A stretch of DNA of 64,000 bases from CAIYRG01 sp963747255. GTDB lineage: Bacteria; Pseudomonadota; Alphaproteobacteria; Micropepsales; Micropepsaceae. The notes beneath the pieces were generated by a model, which had not been told where the DNA came from, searched no databases, and saw only the letters and a program-made list of their open reading frames with translations. Every line of letters starts with the position of its first letter. Position 1 is the first letter of the stretch. Where the stretch lies: NCBI GenBank assembly GCA_963747255.1, contig CAVVEG010000017.1, forward strand, positions 744,001 to 808,000, read 5' to 3'. The position numbers and the translations under genes are program-made. Shown here piece by piece: positions 1-8,055 of the stretch.

Positions 1-1488
1 GCCCGCGCGCTTCAGGATAACGGCCTGAGCGAACAGGGGCTGCTGGCGCTGACCGGCAAGGACATCGCCCGGGAACAGTTGCTGGATGCAGTGGCGGATG
101 GGATCGCAGCGCCCCCCGGACTGACGCGAATCCTGTACAATTACGCGAACGAGACCAGGACCGTCCAATATGTCGCGGTAACACCGCAGGATATCGGCTC
201 CGTGCCCGAACCGGCAGAGGCGGACCTCGTTGCCTACCACAAATCTCATGCGCAGCAATTCAGTTCACCCGAGTACCGCACCATCGACTACGTACAGATC
301 GGCCCGGATCAGGTAGCTGGCGAAATTCAGGTTTCGGATGCCGACATGAGGGCCCAGTATGATGCGCACAAAGCCGATTATCAGAAACCGGAACAGCGCG
401 ATGTCCAGCAGTTATCTTTTCCGGACAAAGCGGCAGCGGATGCTGCCGCAGTAAAGATCAAGAGCGCCGCCGACTTCATTAACATTGCGCGCGAACGCGG
501 TTTGAAAGATCAGGATCTGACACTGGGAACCTTTGCGGCGGGCGGGACCGGGCTTGATCCCAAACTCTCCCAGGCGGTTTTTGCTGTCCCGGATGGCGGT
601 GTAACTGCCCCGGTGCAGGGTCCGTTCGGATGGGTGATTTTGCGGGCAGCCAAGGTAATCCCCGGCGAGAACAAGACCTTTGATGAAGTGAAGGATCAGA
701 TCAAAGCCGACCTTATCAAGGCGCGTGCCGGTGCGAAGGTTACGGATATCGCAAACGCTTTTGAGGATCTCCGCGGTAGTGGAACGGCCCTGCCGCAGGC
801 CGCCGCCAAACAGGGGCTGATGGTTCACCACGTTCAGGCGGTGGACCACCAGGGTTTGACGCCGGAAAAAACCAAAGCGGATATCCCAAAGGAGCCCCAG
901 TTTCTCGATCAGGTGTTTCGCACCGAGACTGGGGAAGAGAGCGACCTTTTCCAGACGGACGATGGACAATATTTCGCCGTCAAGGTGACAGGCGTTACCC
1001 CGCCGGCTGTTAAGCCGCTGGATTCTGTCCGGGAAGAGGTCAAGGAAGGCTGGGCTAATGAACGGCGCAACAAGCTGCTTCAGACGAAAATCCAGCAACT
1101 CGTCGCTGATGCGCGCAAGGATTCGAACATCGAGGCTGTTGGAAAAGCCATCGGACATGCCCCTGTGACGAGCATGCCGCTCAAGCGTGGCCAGGCGAAT
1201 GATGTTTTCTCGATGGAATTGGTCAATCAGATCTTTGCCGTGCCACCCGGATCAATCGTCAACGGTTCGGCCGGCAAGGGAAACGCAAGCGTCATCGCCA
1301 AGGTAATTTCGTCGAGTGACCCCGACACGGACGTCACCAGTGCCGAATACACCAATTTCCGCAAGGCCGCGGCACAGCAATTGGGTGAAGGTCTCATCGA
1401 TTCTGTGGCTGCTGCCGCGAGACAGAAAGCGGGTGTAAATGTCCATCAGGCCACGCTGCAGCGAACGCTTGGTGACACACAGCAATAG
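1..1488 (+). CDS. ppiD: PpiD/SurA-type periplasmic peptidyl-prolyl isomerase, 5' end outside window
   Basis: The reading frame is open from base 1, so the gene starts upstream; 495 residues are visible. The visible part begins in a SurA_N-like chaperone region and contains a parvulin-type rotamase domain at roughly residues 125-245, with the family pattern of a conserved FG-W-I-L end to the domain. A charged C-terminal region follows. Proteins of this family are anchored in the inner membrane by an N-terminal helix, which would lie outside the window, and fold exported outer-membrane proteins. trpE starts only 3 bases after its stop, so the two are probably co-transcribed. Family assignment is firm; PpiD rather than SurA is inferred from position before trpE, a known alphaproteobacterial arrangement. 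Confidence 0.88.
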   Translation, partial: ARALQDNGLSEQGLLALTGKDIAREQLLDAVADGIAAPPGLTRILYNYANETRTVQYVAVTPQDIGSVPEPAEADLVAYHKSHAQQFSSPEYRTIDYVQIGPDQVAGEIQVSDADMRAQYDAHKADYQKPEQRDVQQLSFPDKAAADAAAVKIKSAADFINIARERGLKDQDLTLGTFAAGGTGLDPKLSQAVFAVPDGGVTAPVQGPFGWVILRAAKVIPGENKTFDEVKDQIKADLIKARAGAKVTDIANAFEDLRGSGTALPQAAAKQGLMVHHVQAVDHQGLTPEKTKADIPKEPQFLDQVFRTETGEESDLFQTDDGQYFAVKVTGVTPPAVKPLDSVREEVKEGWANERRNKLLQTKIQQLVADARKDSNIEAVGKAIGHAPVTSMPLKRGQANDVFSMELVNQIFAVPPGSIVNGSAGKGNASVIAKVISSSDPDTDVTSAEYTNFRKAAAQQLGEGLIDSVAAAARQKAGVNVHQATLQRTLGDTQQ

Positions 1489-1491
1489 CAC

Positions 1492-3024
1492 ATGGATATT
1501 TCTCCGGGGTACCCGGCGTTTGCTTCAGTGTACGAAGCAGATCGGCCACAAACACTGCATCTGCGGCTGATTGCCGATCTGGATACGCCAGTATCTGCAT
1601 TCCTGAAACTGGCGTCGAATGCTCCCAACAGTTTTCTGTTCGAGAGTGTCCAGGGAGGCGAGTCCCGTGGACGATATTCCATTATCGGGCTGCAACCCGA
1701 TCTTGTCTGGCGTTGCCGGGACGGCCACGCAGAAATCAGCCACATGAATGGATCATTCCTGGGCGACGGCGCCGACCCGGTTGCATCCCTGAAGAGGTTG
1801 GTGAAATCAATCCAGATTGATCTTCCACCGGAATTACCACCGATGGCAGCCGGGCTGTTCGGGTATATCGGCTATGATATGGTTCGGTACATCGAAAGGC
1901 TTCCGGCACCGCCACCTGACCCTCTGCGGCAGCCCGAGGCCGTGCTGCTGCGGCCTACCATCACGGCGATATTCGACAATGTCCGTGACGAAATCATCGT
2001 CGTCACACCGGTCTGGCCGAGTGCGCGCATATCTGCGCGGCAGGCGTATGATGCCGCCGTGGCGCGGCTGGAGCATGCGGTCGAACAATTCGGCAGCTCG
2101 CCTGTGGAAATTCCAACGCCGCAATACCCTTCCGTATCGTCGGATATTGAGTCAAACACCCGTCATGACGATTATCTGGACATGGTTCGACGGGCGAAGG
2201 AGTACATCTTCGCCGGCGACATTTTCCAGGTGGTGCCGAGCCAGCGATTTCGGCGCGCTTTCCCGCTACCGCCGTTCTCACTCTACCGCGCGCTGCGGCG
2301 TCTCAATCCGTCGCCGTTTCTTTACTTCCTCAATTTTCCTGATTTTGCGGTGGTGGGATCAAGTCCCGAAATCCTTGTGCGCCTGCGCGACGGCATTGTG
2401 ACAATACGTCCAATCGCCGGAACTCGTCCGCGCGGGGCGACTAACGCCGAAGATCGCAGGCTTGCGGAAGAATTGCTGGCCGATCCCAAGGAACGCGCAG
2501 AGCATCTCATGCTTCTCGATCTTGGCAGAAATGATGTCGGCCGGGTTGCCGAAACCGGTACGGTGACAGTTACGAACCAGTTCTTCATAGAACGCTACTC
2601 CCACGTCATGCACCTTGTCTCGAATGTTGAAGGCCGGATCCGGCGCGGCCTCGATGCCGTCGATGCGTTGATCGCGGGTTTTCCCGCAGGAACTCTTTCG
2701 GGAGCACCAAAAATCCGGGCGATGGAAATCATCAACGAACTCGAAAAGGAAAAGCGCGGGCTATACGCAGGTGCGGTTGGATATTTCGCCGCAAATGGCT
2801 CTATGGATACCTGCATTGTCTTGCGCACTGCAGTCGTGAAGGACTGTACAATGTATGTGCAGGCGGGGGGCGGCGTTGTCGCGGATTCCGATCCGGAATC
2901 GGAATTCCAGGAAACCGTCAACAAAGCCAGGGCGCTTATGGCGGCAGCCGATGAGGCAGTGAAACAATCGCCCTATCTGAGAAATGGTTTCAATCCACCA
3001 TCCAGCCGCCATTCGGCGGAATAG
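1492..3024 (+). CDS. trpE: Anthranilate synthase component I
   Basis: The 510-residue protein makes anthranilate from chorismate, with ammonia supplied by TrpG, the first committed step of tryptophan synthesis. The N-terminal region has the feedback-binding segment (FLFES near residue 44, the counterpart of LLES). The chorismate-binding domain shows GDIFQVVPSQRF, IAGTRPRG, LGRNDVGRV, GTLSGAPKIRAME and QAGGGVVADSDPE in order. Length is normal for a stand-alone TrpE, unlike the fused TrpEG of many Rhizobiales. The start lies 3 bases after the ppiD stop. The partner trpG is 549 bases downstream rather than directly adjacent. Confidence 0.97.
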   Translation: MDISPGYPAFASVYEADRPQTLHLRLIADLDTPVSAFLKLASNAPNSFLFESVQGGESRGRYSIIGLQPDLVWRCRDGHAEISHMNGSFLGDGADPVASLKRLVKSIQIDLPPELPPMAAGLFGYIGYDMVRYIERLPAPPPDPLRQPEAVLLRPTITAIFDNVRDEIIVVTPVWPSARISARQAYDAAVARLEHAVEQFGSSPVEIPTPQYPSVSSDIESNTRHDDYLDMVRRAKEYIFAGDIFQVVPSQRFRRAFPLPPFSLYRALRRLNPSPFLYFLNFPDFAVVGSSPEILVRLRDGIVTIRPIAGTRPRGATNAEDRRLAEELLADPKERAEHLMLLDLGRNDVGRVAETGTVTVTNQFFIERYSHVMHLVSNVEGRIRRGLDAVDALIAGFPAGTLSGAPKIRAMEIINELEKEKRGLYAGAVGYFAANGSMDTCIVLRTAVVKDCTMYVQAGGGVVADSDPESEFQETVNKARALMAAADEAVKQSPYLRNGFNPPSSRHSAE

Positions 3025-3573
3025 CTCAAAAACAGGCGGAATAAATCCAGGGGTGAATGATCGCTGCCGAAAGGCGCGATAGCTCAACGGCTGACGTTCT
3101 CGTCACTTCCGGGTCGAGGCCGGACCACATTGCACCTGCCGCCGCGCCCGCGATCAAAATCGGCCAGACCGACGTCCCCTTGGATTTCTCCGCGCCATGG
3201 TTGCGCGGCGGACACATGTTCACGTGCTTTGTCATGGCTGGATGGGACCGCAAAGCACGGTCTGGATCAACGATAACCGGATAATTGCTTGAACAAAGCC
3301 TCAGCGTCCGCGGCGGAAGTTTCAACAAATATGATGAGTAATTGCGGGCTGCTTGCGTCAGGCGTTGTAGTACTCGTGATCGCTTTCAGCGACGGAGCCG
3401 GCCGCATTTTACGGTTTTTCGTCTCAACTGCGTTTGAGGCATGGCGCGACTGCAGCGTACCGGAACCGGATCAGGTTGAGCGCACGCAGCCTTGAAGAGG
3501 AGCTCCTTACACTTTAGGGACATTTGGAGAAAAATGTACGACCGCTACCGGCGGGATTGAGGACGCTCCACGC
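3025..3573. other. trpE-trpG intergenic region, no confident gene
   Basis: This 549-base gap separates the two subunits of anthranilate synthase. I see no convincing protein gene. A 69-codon minus-strand frame (3026-3235) and a 68-codon plus-strand frame beginning with TTG (3289-3495) each encode one hydrophobic stretch, but neither has a good Shine-Dalgarno sequence or recognisable family. No run of tryptophan codons is present, so there is no classical trp leader peptide. The last 50 bases hold GGAG at 3526-3529, a nine-codon mini frame, and a GAGGA that probably serves trpG. A trpGDC promoter could lie here, but I cannot point to one. Confidence 0.6.
3534..3560 (+). CDS. Possible eight-residue upstream ORF before trpG
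   Basis: An ATG four bases after GGAG (3526-3529) opens a frame reading MYDRYRRD and then TGA. The stop lies just before the GAGGA that should serve trpG at 3574. Ribosomes finishing the mini frame would therefore sit on the trpG ribosome-binding site. It contains two tyrosine and no tryptophan codons, so it is not a trp attenuator leader. It may be accidental. Confidence 0.25.
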   Translation: MYDRYRRD

Positions 3574-4165
3574 ATGCTATTGCTGATCGATAATTACGAC
3601 AGCTTCACCTACAACCTTTTTCATTATCTTGGTGAGCTGGGTGAGTCGGTGACGGTCGTTCGAAACGATCGCATTTCGGCCGCCGACGCAGTCGGCATGC
3701 GGCCCGAACTCGATCGTTCTTTCCCCAGGTCCCTGCGATCCCGACAAGGCAGGCATTTGTCTCGAATTGATCCGTATCGCCGCCGGAAAAATCCCGATCC
3801 TCGGTGTGTGCCTTGGGCATCAGGCGATCGGACAGGCGTTTGGCGGCCGGATCGTGCGTGCCCCCCAACCGATGCACGGGAAGCTTTCACAAATCCATCA
3901 CCGCGGGACCAGTGTATTTCGCGAACTGGAGAATGGCTTCAGTGCGACCCGCTACCATTCCCTGGTAATCGATCGCGCAAGTTTTCCGGATGTGCTGGAG
4001 ATAACCGCCGAAACGGATGACGGCATCATCATGGGCGTGGCGCATAAGCGATTTCCTGTCCACGGCGTACAATTTCATCCTGAAAGCATCGCTTCCAAGC
4101 ACGGCCACAGGATCCTGCGAAATTTCCTCGATATCGCGCGCGTGTCCGGCTCCGCCGTGTCATGA
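3574..4165 (+). CDS. trpG: Anthranilate synthase component II (glutamine amidotransferase), frame broken as written
   Basis: TrpG releases ammonia from glutamine for TrpE. The first frame gives the start of a class I amidotransferase (LLLIDNYDSFTYNL) up to about residue 44. The rest, including SPGP, the nucleophile-elbow GVCLGHQ and the HPES histidine/glutamate end, is in the +1 frame. Removing one C from CCC at 3703-3705 joins the parts as MRPNSIVLSPGP and gives 196 residues, the normal family length. As written the first frame runs on to 4020 with unrelated sequence. The stop overlaps trpD by four bases (ATGA). A one-base insertion error is the simplest explanation; true inactivation is possible. 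Confidence 0.9.
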
Positions 4166-5190
4166 CTTTTTCGCGTCCCGATTTTGTGCGCCTGCTGAAA
4201 CGGATGGCGGCGGGCGAATATCTCAGCCCGGCGGAATCGGCCGAGGCGGTCGGCGCAATGATGGCGGGAGAAGCATCCGAGACTCACATGGCCTCTTTCC
4301 TCAGCCTGCTGGCCCTGCGGGGACCAAGTGTCGGTGAGTTAACCGGCGCAGCGCAGGCCATGCGCGAGGCGATGACTCCCGTTGAAGCACCTGATAATGC
4401 AATCGATGTATGTGGAACAGGAGGCGATGATTCGGGTACACTGAATGTCTCCACGGCCTCGGCGTTTGTGGTTGCCGCCTGCGGCGTACCCGTGGCGAAA
4501 CATGGCAATCGCGCAATGTCATCGAACACAGGCGCGGCTGACGTACTGGAAGCACTTGGGATTCCCATCGACAATAGTGCCGAAGTCGCGCGGGCGCGAT
4601 TGCTGGATCCCGGATTTAGCTTCCTTTTTGCACCCCTTTTCCACCCTGCGATGAAGAATGTGGGGCCGGTGCGAAAACAACTGGGATTTCGGACGATTTT
4701 CAATCTGTTGGGTCCGATCTGCAATCCCGCCGGCGTAAAGCGGCAATTGCTGGGGATTTTTTCGGCGAAATGGCTAGTGCCTGTCGCCGAAGTGCTGCGC
4801 GATCTGGGCGCCGAACGTGCGTGGGTCGTCCATGGAAGCGATGGCCTCGACGAAATGAGCACCGCCGGGCCAACAAAAGTCGCGGTGCTGGACCGCGGCA
4901 TGATCAGTTTGCGCGAGGTAGTTCCGGAGGAAGCGGGACTTGAACGCACCCGACTCTCAATGCTTAAGGGTGGAAATGCCCGGGAAAATGCCTCCGCGAT
5001 TCTCCGGCTCGTCGAAGGCGCAAAAACCCCGTTTCGCGAGATCGTACTTCTCAATGCCGGGGCGGCACTTGTTGTTGCGGGTATCGCTGGTACCATTGCG
5101 GAAGGCGCCTTGCTGGCCGCCGAAGCCATTGATCAGGGTCGCGCTGCGGACCTTCTGGATCGCAGCCGCAGCGCGGGTGCAAACGGATGA
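4162..5190 (+). CDS. trpD: Anthranilate phosphoribosyltransferase
   Basis: The 342-residue cytoplasmic enzyme transfers phosphoribose from PRPP to anthranilate, the second step of tryptophan synthesis. It has the helical N-terminal domain and the PRPP-binding glycine loop (GTGGDDSGTLNVST, near residue 83), followed by KHGNRAMSSNTGAADVLEALG, which binds metal and anthranilate. Length is usual for the family. It starts inside the trpG stop (ATGA) and its own stop overlaps trpC by four bases, so trpG, trpD and trpC are translationally coupled. Confidence 0.98.
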   Translation: MTFSRPDFVRLLKRMAAGEYLSPAESAEAVGAMMAGEASETHMASFLSLLALRGPSVGELTGAAQAMREAMTPVEAPDNAIDVCGTGGDDSGTLNVSTASAFVVAACGVPVAKHGNRAMSSNTGAADVLEALGIPIDNSAEVARARLLDPGFSFLFAPLFHPAMKNVGPVRKQLGFRTIFNLLGPICNPAGVKRQLLGIFSAKWLVPVAEVLRDLGAERAWVVHGSDGLDEMSTAGPTKVAVLDRGMISLREVVPEEAGLERTRLSMLKGGNARENASAILRLVEGAKTPFREIVLLNAGAALVVAGIAGTIAEGALLAAEAIDQGRAADLLDRSRSAGANG

Positions 5191-5984
5191 ACGTACTCCA
5201 CAAAATCGCTGCCTATAAACGCGCGGAGGTGGAAGTAGCAAAGACAGAACAGCCGTTGCCCAGCCTTTTCCAAGCGGCGCGATCGGCCACAGCGCCGAGG
5301 GGATTCGTCGCCGCATTGCGCAATGCCGCGGCGGCACGGCGTGCCGGGCTCATTGCGGAAATAAAGAAAGCAAGCCCCAGCAAAGGTCTGATCCGGTCAC
5401 AATTCGATCCTGGGCAAGCCGCCCGCGATTACGAAAACGGGGGGGCTGTCTGCTTATCCGTGCTGACCGACAGTCCTTCGTTCCAAGGGTCCCCCGACCA
5501 TCTTGTGCAAGCCCGCGCCGCGGTCAAGCTGCCGGTTTTGCGCAAAGACTTCATACTTGAACCATATCAGGTGGTGCAGTCACGTGCGATGGGAGCGGAC
5601 TGCATTCTCGTGATTCTCGCAATGGTAGAGGACGATACTGCTGGGGCGCTGATATCGGCCGCACGCGATTGGGCAATGGACATACTGGTTGAAGTGCATG
5701 ACGAGACGGAAACCTTGCGGGCCGTGGACCTGGGTGCGGATCTGATCGGCATCAATAATCGCGACCTCAAGAGTTTCGTCACGAATCCGGAGACAGCGAT
5801 TCGACTGAAGCCGCTTATTCCAACCGGGCGGATGGTCGTTGCGGAAAGCGGCCTGTCGACTTCGGCGGATTTGCGGCGATTGGCTTCTGCCGGAATTGGA
5901 GCTTATCTCGTCGGTGAAGCATTGATGCGCTGTGACGATCTGCAGGCTGCAACCCGATCACTGATCACGGACTGGAGACCATGA
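5187..5984 (+). CDS. trpC: Indole-3-glycerol phosphate synthase
   Basis: The 265-residue (beta/alpha)8-barrel enzyme closes the indole ring, making indole-3-glycerol phosphate. It shows the barrel motifs IAEIKKASPSKGLI (catalytic lysine), FQGSPDHL, LRKDFI, GINNRDL and VAESGL in order. It is monofunctional, with no TrpF domain, and trpF, trpB and trpA are not in the window. The start overlaps trpD (ATGA) and the stop overlaps moaC by four bases, continuing the coupled operon into molybdenum cofactor synthesis, a common alphaproteobacterial order. Confidence 0.98.
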   Translation: MNVLHKIAAYKRAEVEVAKTEQPLPSLFQAARSATAPRGFVAALRNAAAARRAGLIAEIKKASPSKGLIRSQFDPGQAARDYENGGAVCLSVLTDSPSFQGSPDHLVQARAAVKLPVLRKDFILEPYQVVQSRAMGADCILVILAMVEDDTAGALISAARDWAMDILVEVHDETETLRAVDLGADLIGINNRDLKSFVTNPETAIRLKPLIPTGRMVVAESGLSTSADLRRLASAGIGAYLVGEALMRCDDLQAATRSLITDWRP

Positions 5985-6766
5985 GCAAGCTTTCCCATCT
6001 CGATGATCGGGGCAACGCTTCCATGGTGGATGTTTCCGCCAAAGCTGCATCGGAACGAGAAGCCACCGCTGAAGCGCGAATCACCATCTCGCGCGATGCG
6101 TATCAACAGGTTGTTGAGGGCACGCTTCCGAAGGGCGACGTGCTGGCAACCGCGCGTATCGCCGGTATCATGGCGGCCAAGAAAACCTCCGAATTGATCC
6201 CACTTTGCCATCCGATTGCATTGAGTCATGCCGGGATAGAGATCGAAGCCTTGCCTGACGGACGCACGCTTCAGATCACCTCCACTGCAAAGACGTCCGG
6301 CCAGACCGGCGTCGAGATGGAGGCGCTGACGGCGGCGGCGGTGGCGGCACTGACGGTGTATGACATGGTGAAGGCAGTCGATAAATCCGCGATAATTGAC
6401 TCCGTTCGTCTGCTGACGAAATCCGGGGGCAAGAGCGGCAGCTATCAGGCGCCCGAAAGGGAACCGTTGAAGCCACCTGCGGCAAAACGTGGAAGCTCCC
6501 GGGTAGCGCCCCGGGCTCTTTCGGATGGGGTGGCGCCGCCGCAGCGCGTGGATGCAGCGGAGGGCAGGGAAACTTTGCGACAATTCATGATCGCTCGCGG
6601 ACTGCGGCCCTCGGAGTGGGCGCAATCGGCGGCCGTGCCGCTAAACGAGCTTTACGGCTATCTTTCCGGGCATTCGCGCAGACTTTCGTCCGAATCCATC
6701 GAAAAATTGGCCAAAGCTGCGAAAGCCACGCCGCAGGAGATGATGTCCGGCAAGAACGTGCGATGA
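5981..6766 (+). CDS. moaC: Cyclic pyranopterin monophosphate synthase MoaC with C-terminal helix-turn-helix-like extension
   Basis: Residues 1-157 are a complete MoaC, which converts the MoaA product to cyclic pyranopterin monophosphate in molybdenum cofactor synthesis. Lys51, His77 (LIPLCHP), Asp128 and Lys131 (YDMVKAVDK) match the known active site. Normal MoaC ends near residue 160. Here a basic, proline-rich linker (about 158-195) leads to a compact helical segment at about 196-256 with LRQFMIARGL, SEWAQSAAVPLNELYGYLSG and LSSESIEKLAKA. That pattern resembles a small XRE-like helix-turn-helix. The extension is in frame with no sign of a break. Its function is unknown; DNA binding is an inference from pattern only. 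Both ends overlap neighbours by ATGA. Confidence 0.92.
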   Translation: MSKLSHLDDRGNASMVDVSAKAASEREATAEARITISRDAYQQVVEGTLPKGDVLATARIAGIMAAKKTSELIPLCHPIALSHAGIEIEALPDGRTLQITSTAKTSGQTGVEMEALTAAAVAALTVYDMVKAVDKSAIIDSVRLLTKSGGKSGSYQAPEREPLKPPAAKRGSSRVAPRALSDGVAPPQRVDAAEGRETLRQFMIARGLRPSEWAQSAAVPLNELYGYLSGHSRRLSSESIEKLAKAAKATPQEMMSGKNVR

Positions 6767-7953
6767 TTTCTGTCGATGAAGCACAGGCGCGAATAATAGC
6801 GAGCTTCAGCACTTTGGCGCCGGAAACCGTTGCTCTCACTGAAGCGGCGGGGCGCGTGCTTGCAGAGCAAATCGCTGCCGGCTTCGATCAGCCTCCGTAC
6901 GATGTCTCAGCGATGGATGGGTATGCGGTCCGGTCGTGTGACACACGTGCCGGTGCAACACTCACGGTGATCGGCCATTCGCCCGCGGGAAAACCATTTC
7001 GCGGCACAGTTCACCCGATACAAGCGGTCAGGATCCTTACCGGCGCCGTCATGCCGGCAGGCGCCGACACCGTTGTCATTCAGGAAAACGTCGTACGAAC
7101 GGAAAACGCGATTACGATCCTTGAACCACCCCAAAAGGGCGAAAACATTCGGGCCCGCGGACTGGACTTTCATCAGGACGAGACCCTGATCACCCGTGGG
7201 AAACGCCTGAGCGCCCGGGATGTAGCGGTCATTGCCGCTGCCGACCAGACGAGGGTAGTGGTCACGCGCAAACCGCGGGTCGCGATTTTCGCAACCGGCG
7301 ACGAGCTTTCCCGCCCGGGAGAACCTCGGAAAGACGGCGGTGTCGTTGCCTCTTCAACCTATGCCATCCAGGTCATGATCCGCGAATGGGGCGGTGAAGC
7401 TCTGGATTGTGGAATCCTGCCCGACCGCATGGAGGCATTCGAAGCTTTGCCGGAGCGAACGGTGGGCACCGATCTGATTGTGACCCAGGGTGGCGCATCG
7501 GTTGGGGACCACGATTTGGTGCAAGCCGCTTTGGGACAGCACGGGTTTGAGTTGGACTTCTGGAAGATCGCAATGCGGCCGGGCAAACCGTTGATTTTCG
7601 GACATATGCAGGGCACTCCACTGATCGGCCTGCCGGGCAACCCCGTTTCAGCAATGGTCTGCGCGCAACTGTTCATTCGCCCGGCAATCGCGAAGATGTT
7701 GGGCAGCTCCTTCAAAGCTAAAGTCGTGGTCGCTTTATTGACAACGCCGCTGCCTCGGAACGGGGATCGGCAGGATTATGTTCGTGCACTGGTCGAAAGC
7801 CGTGACGGTGAGCTCCTTGCCACACCTTTCCGGCTCCAGGACTCCTCCACACAGAAGATCTTCGCGCAGGCGGACGCGTTGATCATCAGACGCCCCCATG
7901 CACCGAACTCAGTCCCAGGTGACCGCGTTCATTTGATGCTGCTGGACGATTGA
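6763..7953 (+). CDS. moeA: Molybdopterin molybdenumtransferase
   Basis: MoeA inserts molybdate into adenylylated molybdopterin. I place the start at 6763, where ATG overlaps the moaC stop (ATGA) and the protein begins MISVDEAQ; a longer frame from 6616 would lie wholly inside moaC. The resulting 396 residues are the normal length. Family motifs include PPYDVSAMDGYA, ILTGAVMPAGADTVV, FATGDEL, TQGGASVGDHD, MRPGKPLIFG and GLPGNPVSAM. It is the last gene of the ppiD-trp-moa run before lexA, which has its own promoter. Confidence 0.97.
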   Translation: MISVDEAQARIIASFSTLAPETVALTEAAGRVLAEQIAAGFDQPPYDVSAMDGYAVRSCDTRAGATLTVIGHSPAGKPFRGTVHPIQAVRILTGAVMPAGADTVVIQENVVRTENAITILEPPQKGENIRARGLDFHQDETLITRGKRLSARDVAVIAAADQTRVVVTRKPRVAIFATGDELSRPGEPRKDGGVVASSTYAIQVMIREWGGEALDCGILPDRMEAFEALPERTVGTDLIVTQGGASVGDHDLVQAALGQHGFELDFWKIAMRPGKPLIFGHMQGTPLIGLPGNPVSAMVCAQLFIRPAIAKMLGSSFKAKVVVALLTTPLPRNGDRQDYVRALVESRDGELLATPFRLQDSSTQKIFAQADALIIRRPHAPNSVPGDRVHLMLLDD

Positions 7954-7973
7954 TCCGTTCCGTAATGCCCTCG

Positions 7974-8002
7974 TTGACCTCCCAAAAGAACTAAAGTAGA
8001 AC
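7974..8002 (+). promoter_or_regulatory. lexA promoter
   Basis: TTGACC at 7974-7979 and TAGAAC at 7997-8002, separated by 17 bases, form a good sigma-70-type promoter about 55 bases before the lexA start. The -10 element overlaps the second half of the LexA box, so bound repressor would occlude RNA polymerase. Confidence 0.7.
7988..8002 (+). promoter_or_regulatory. LexA operator (alphaproteobacterial SOS box)
   Basis: GAAC-TAAAGTA-GAAC is a perfect match to the direct-repeat GAAC-N7-GAAC box recognised by alphaproteobacterial LexA. It lies 54 bases before lexA and overlaps the -10 element, the expected arrangement for autorepression. Confidence 0.88.
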
Positions 8003-8055
8003 GATTCGCGTTTCGGCTTTGTTCGCGAAAGCCTGAGCGGTGGATTGGGGGTACC

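Noticed and set aside
3026..3235. Possible 69-residue single-span protein on the minus strand after trpE
   Set aside because: There is no ribosome-binding site and no known family; one hydrophobic stretch alone is weak evidence.
3289..3495. 68-codon plus-strand frame between trpE and trpG
   Set aside because: It needs a TTG start without ribosome-binding site and matches no family.
3025..3573. Classical trp attenuator leader peptide
   Set aside because: No short frame with tandem tryptophan codons followed by alternative hairpins was seen.
6616..6762. N-terminal extension of MoeA
   Set aside because: It lies wholly within moaC in another frame; the ATGA overlap gives the normal length.
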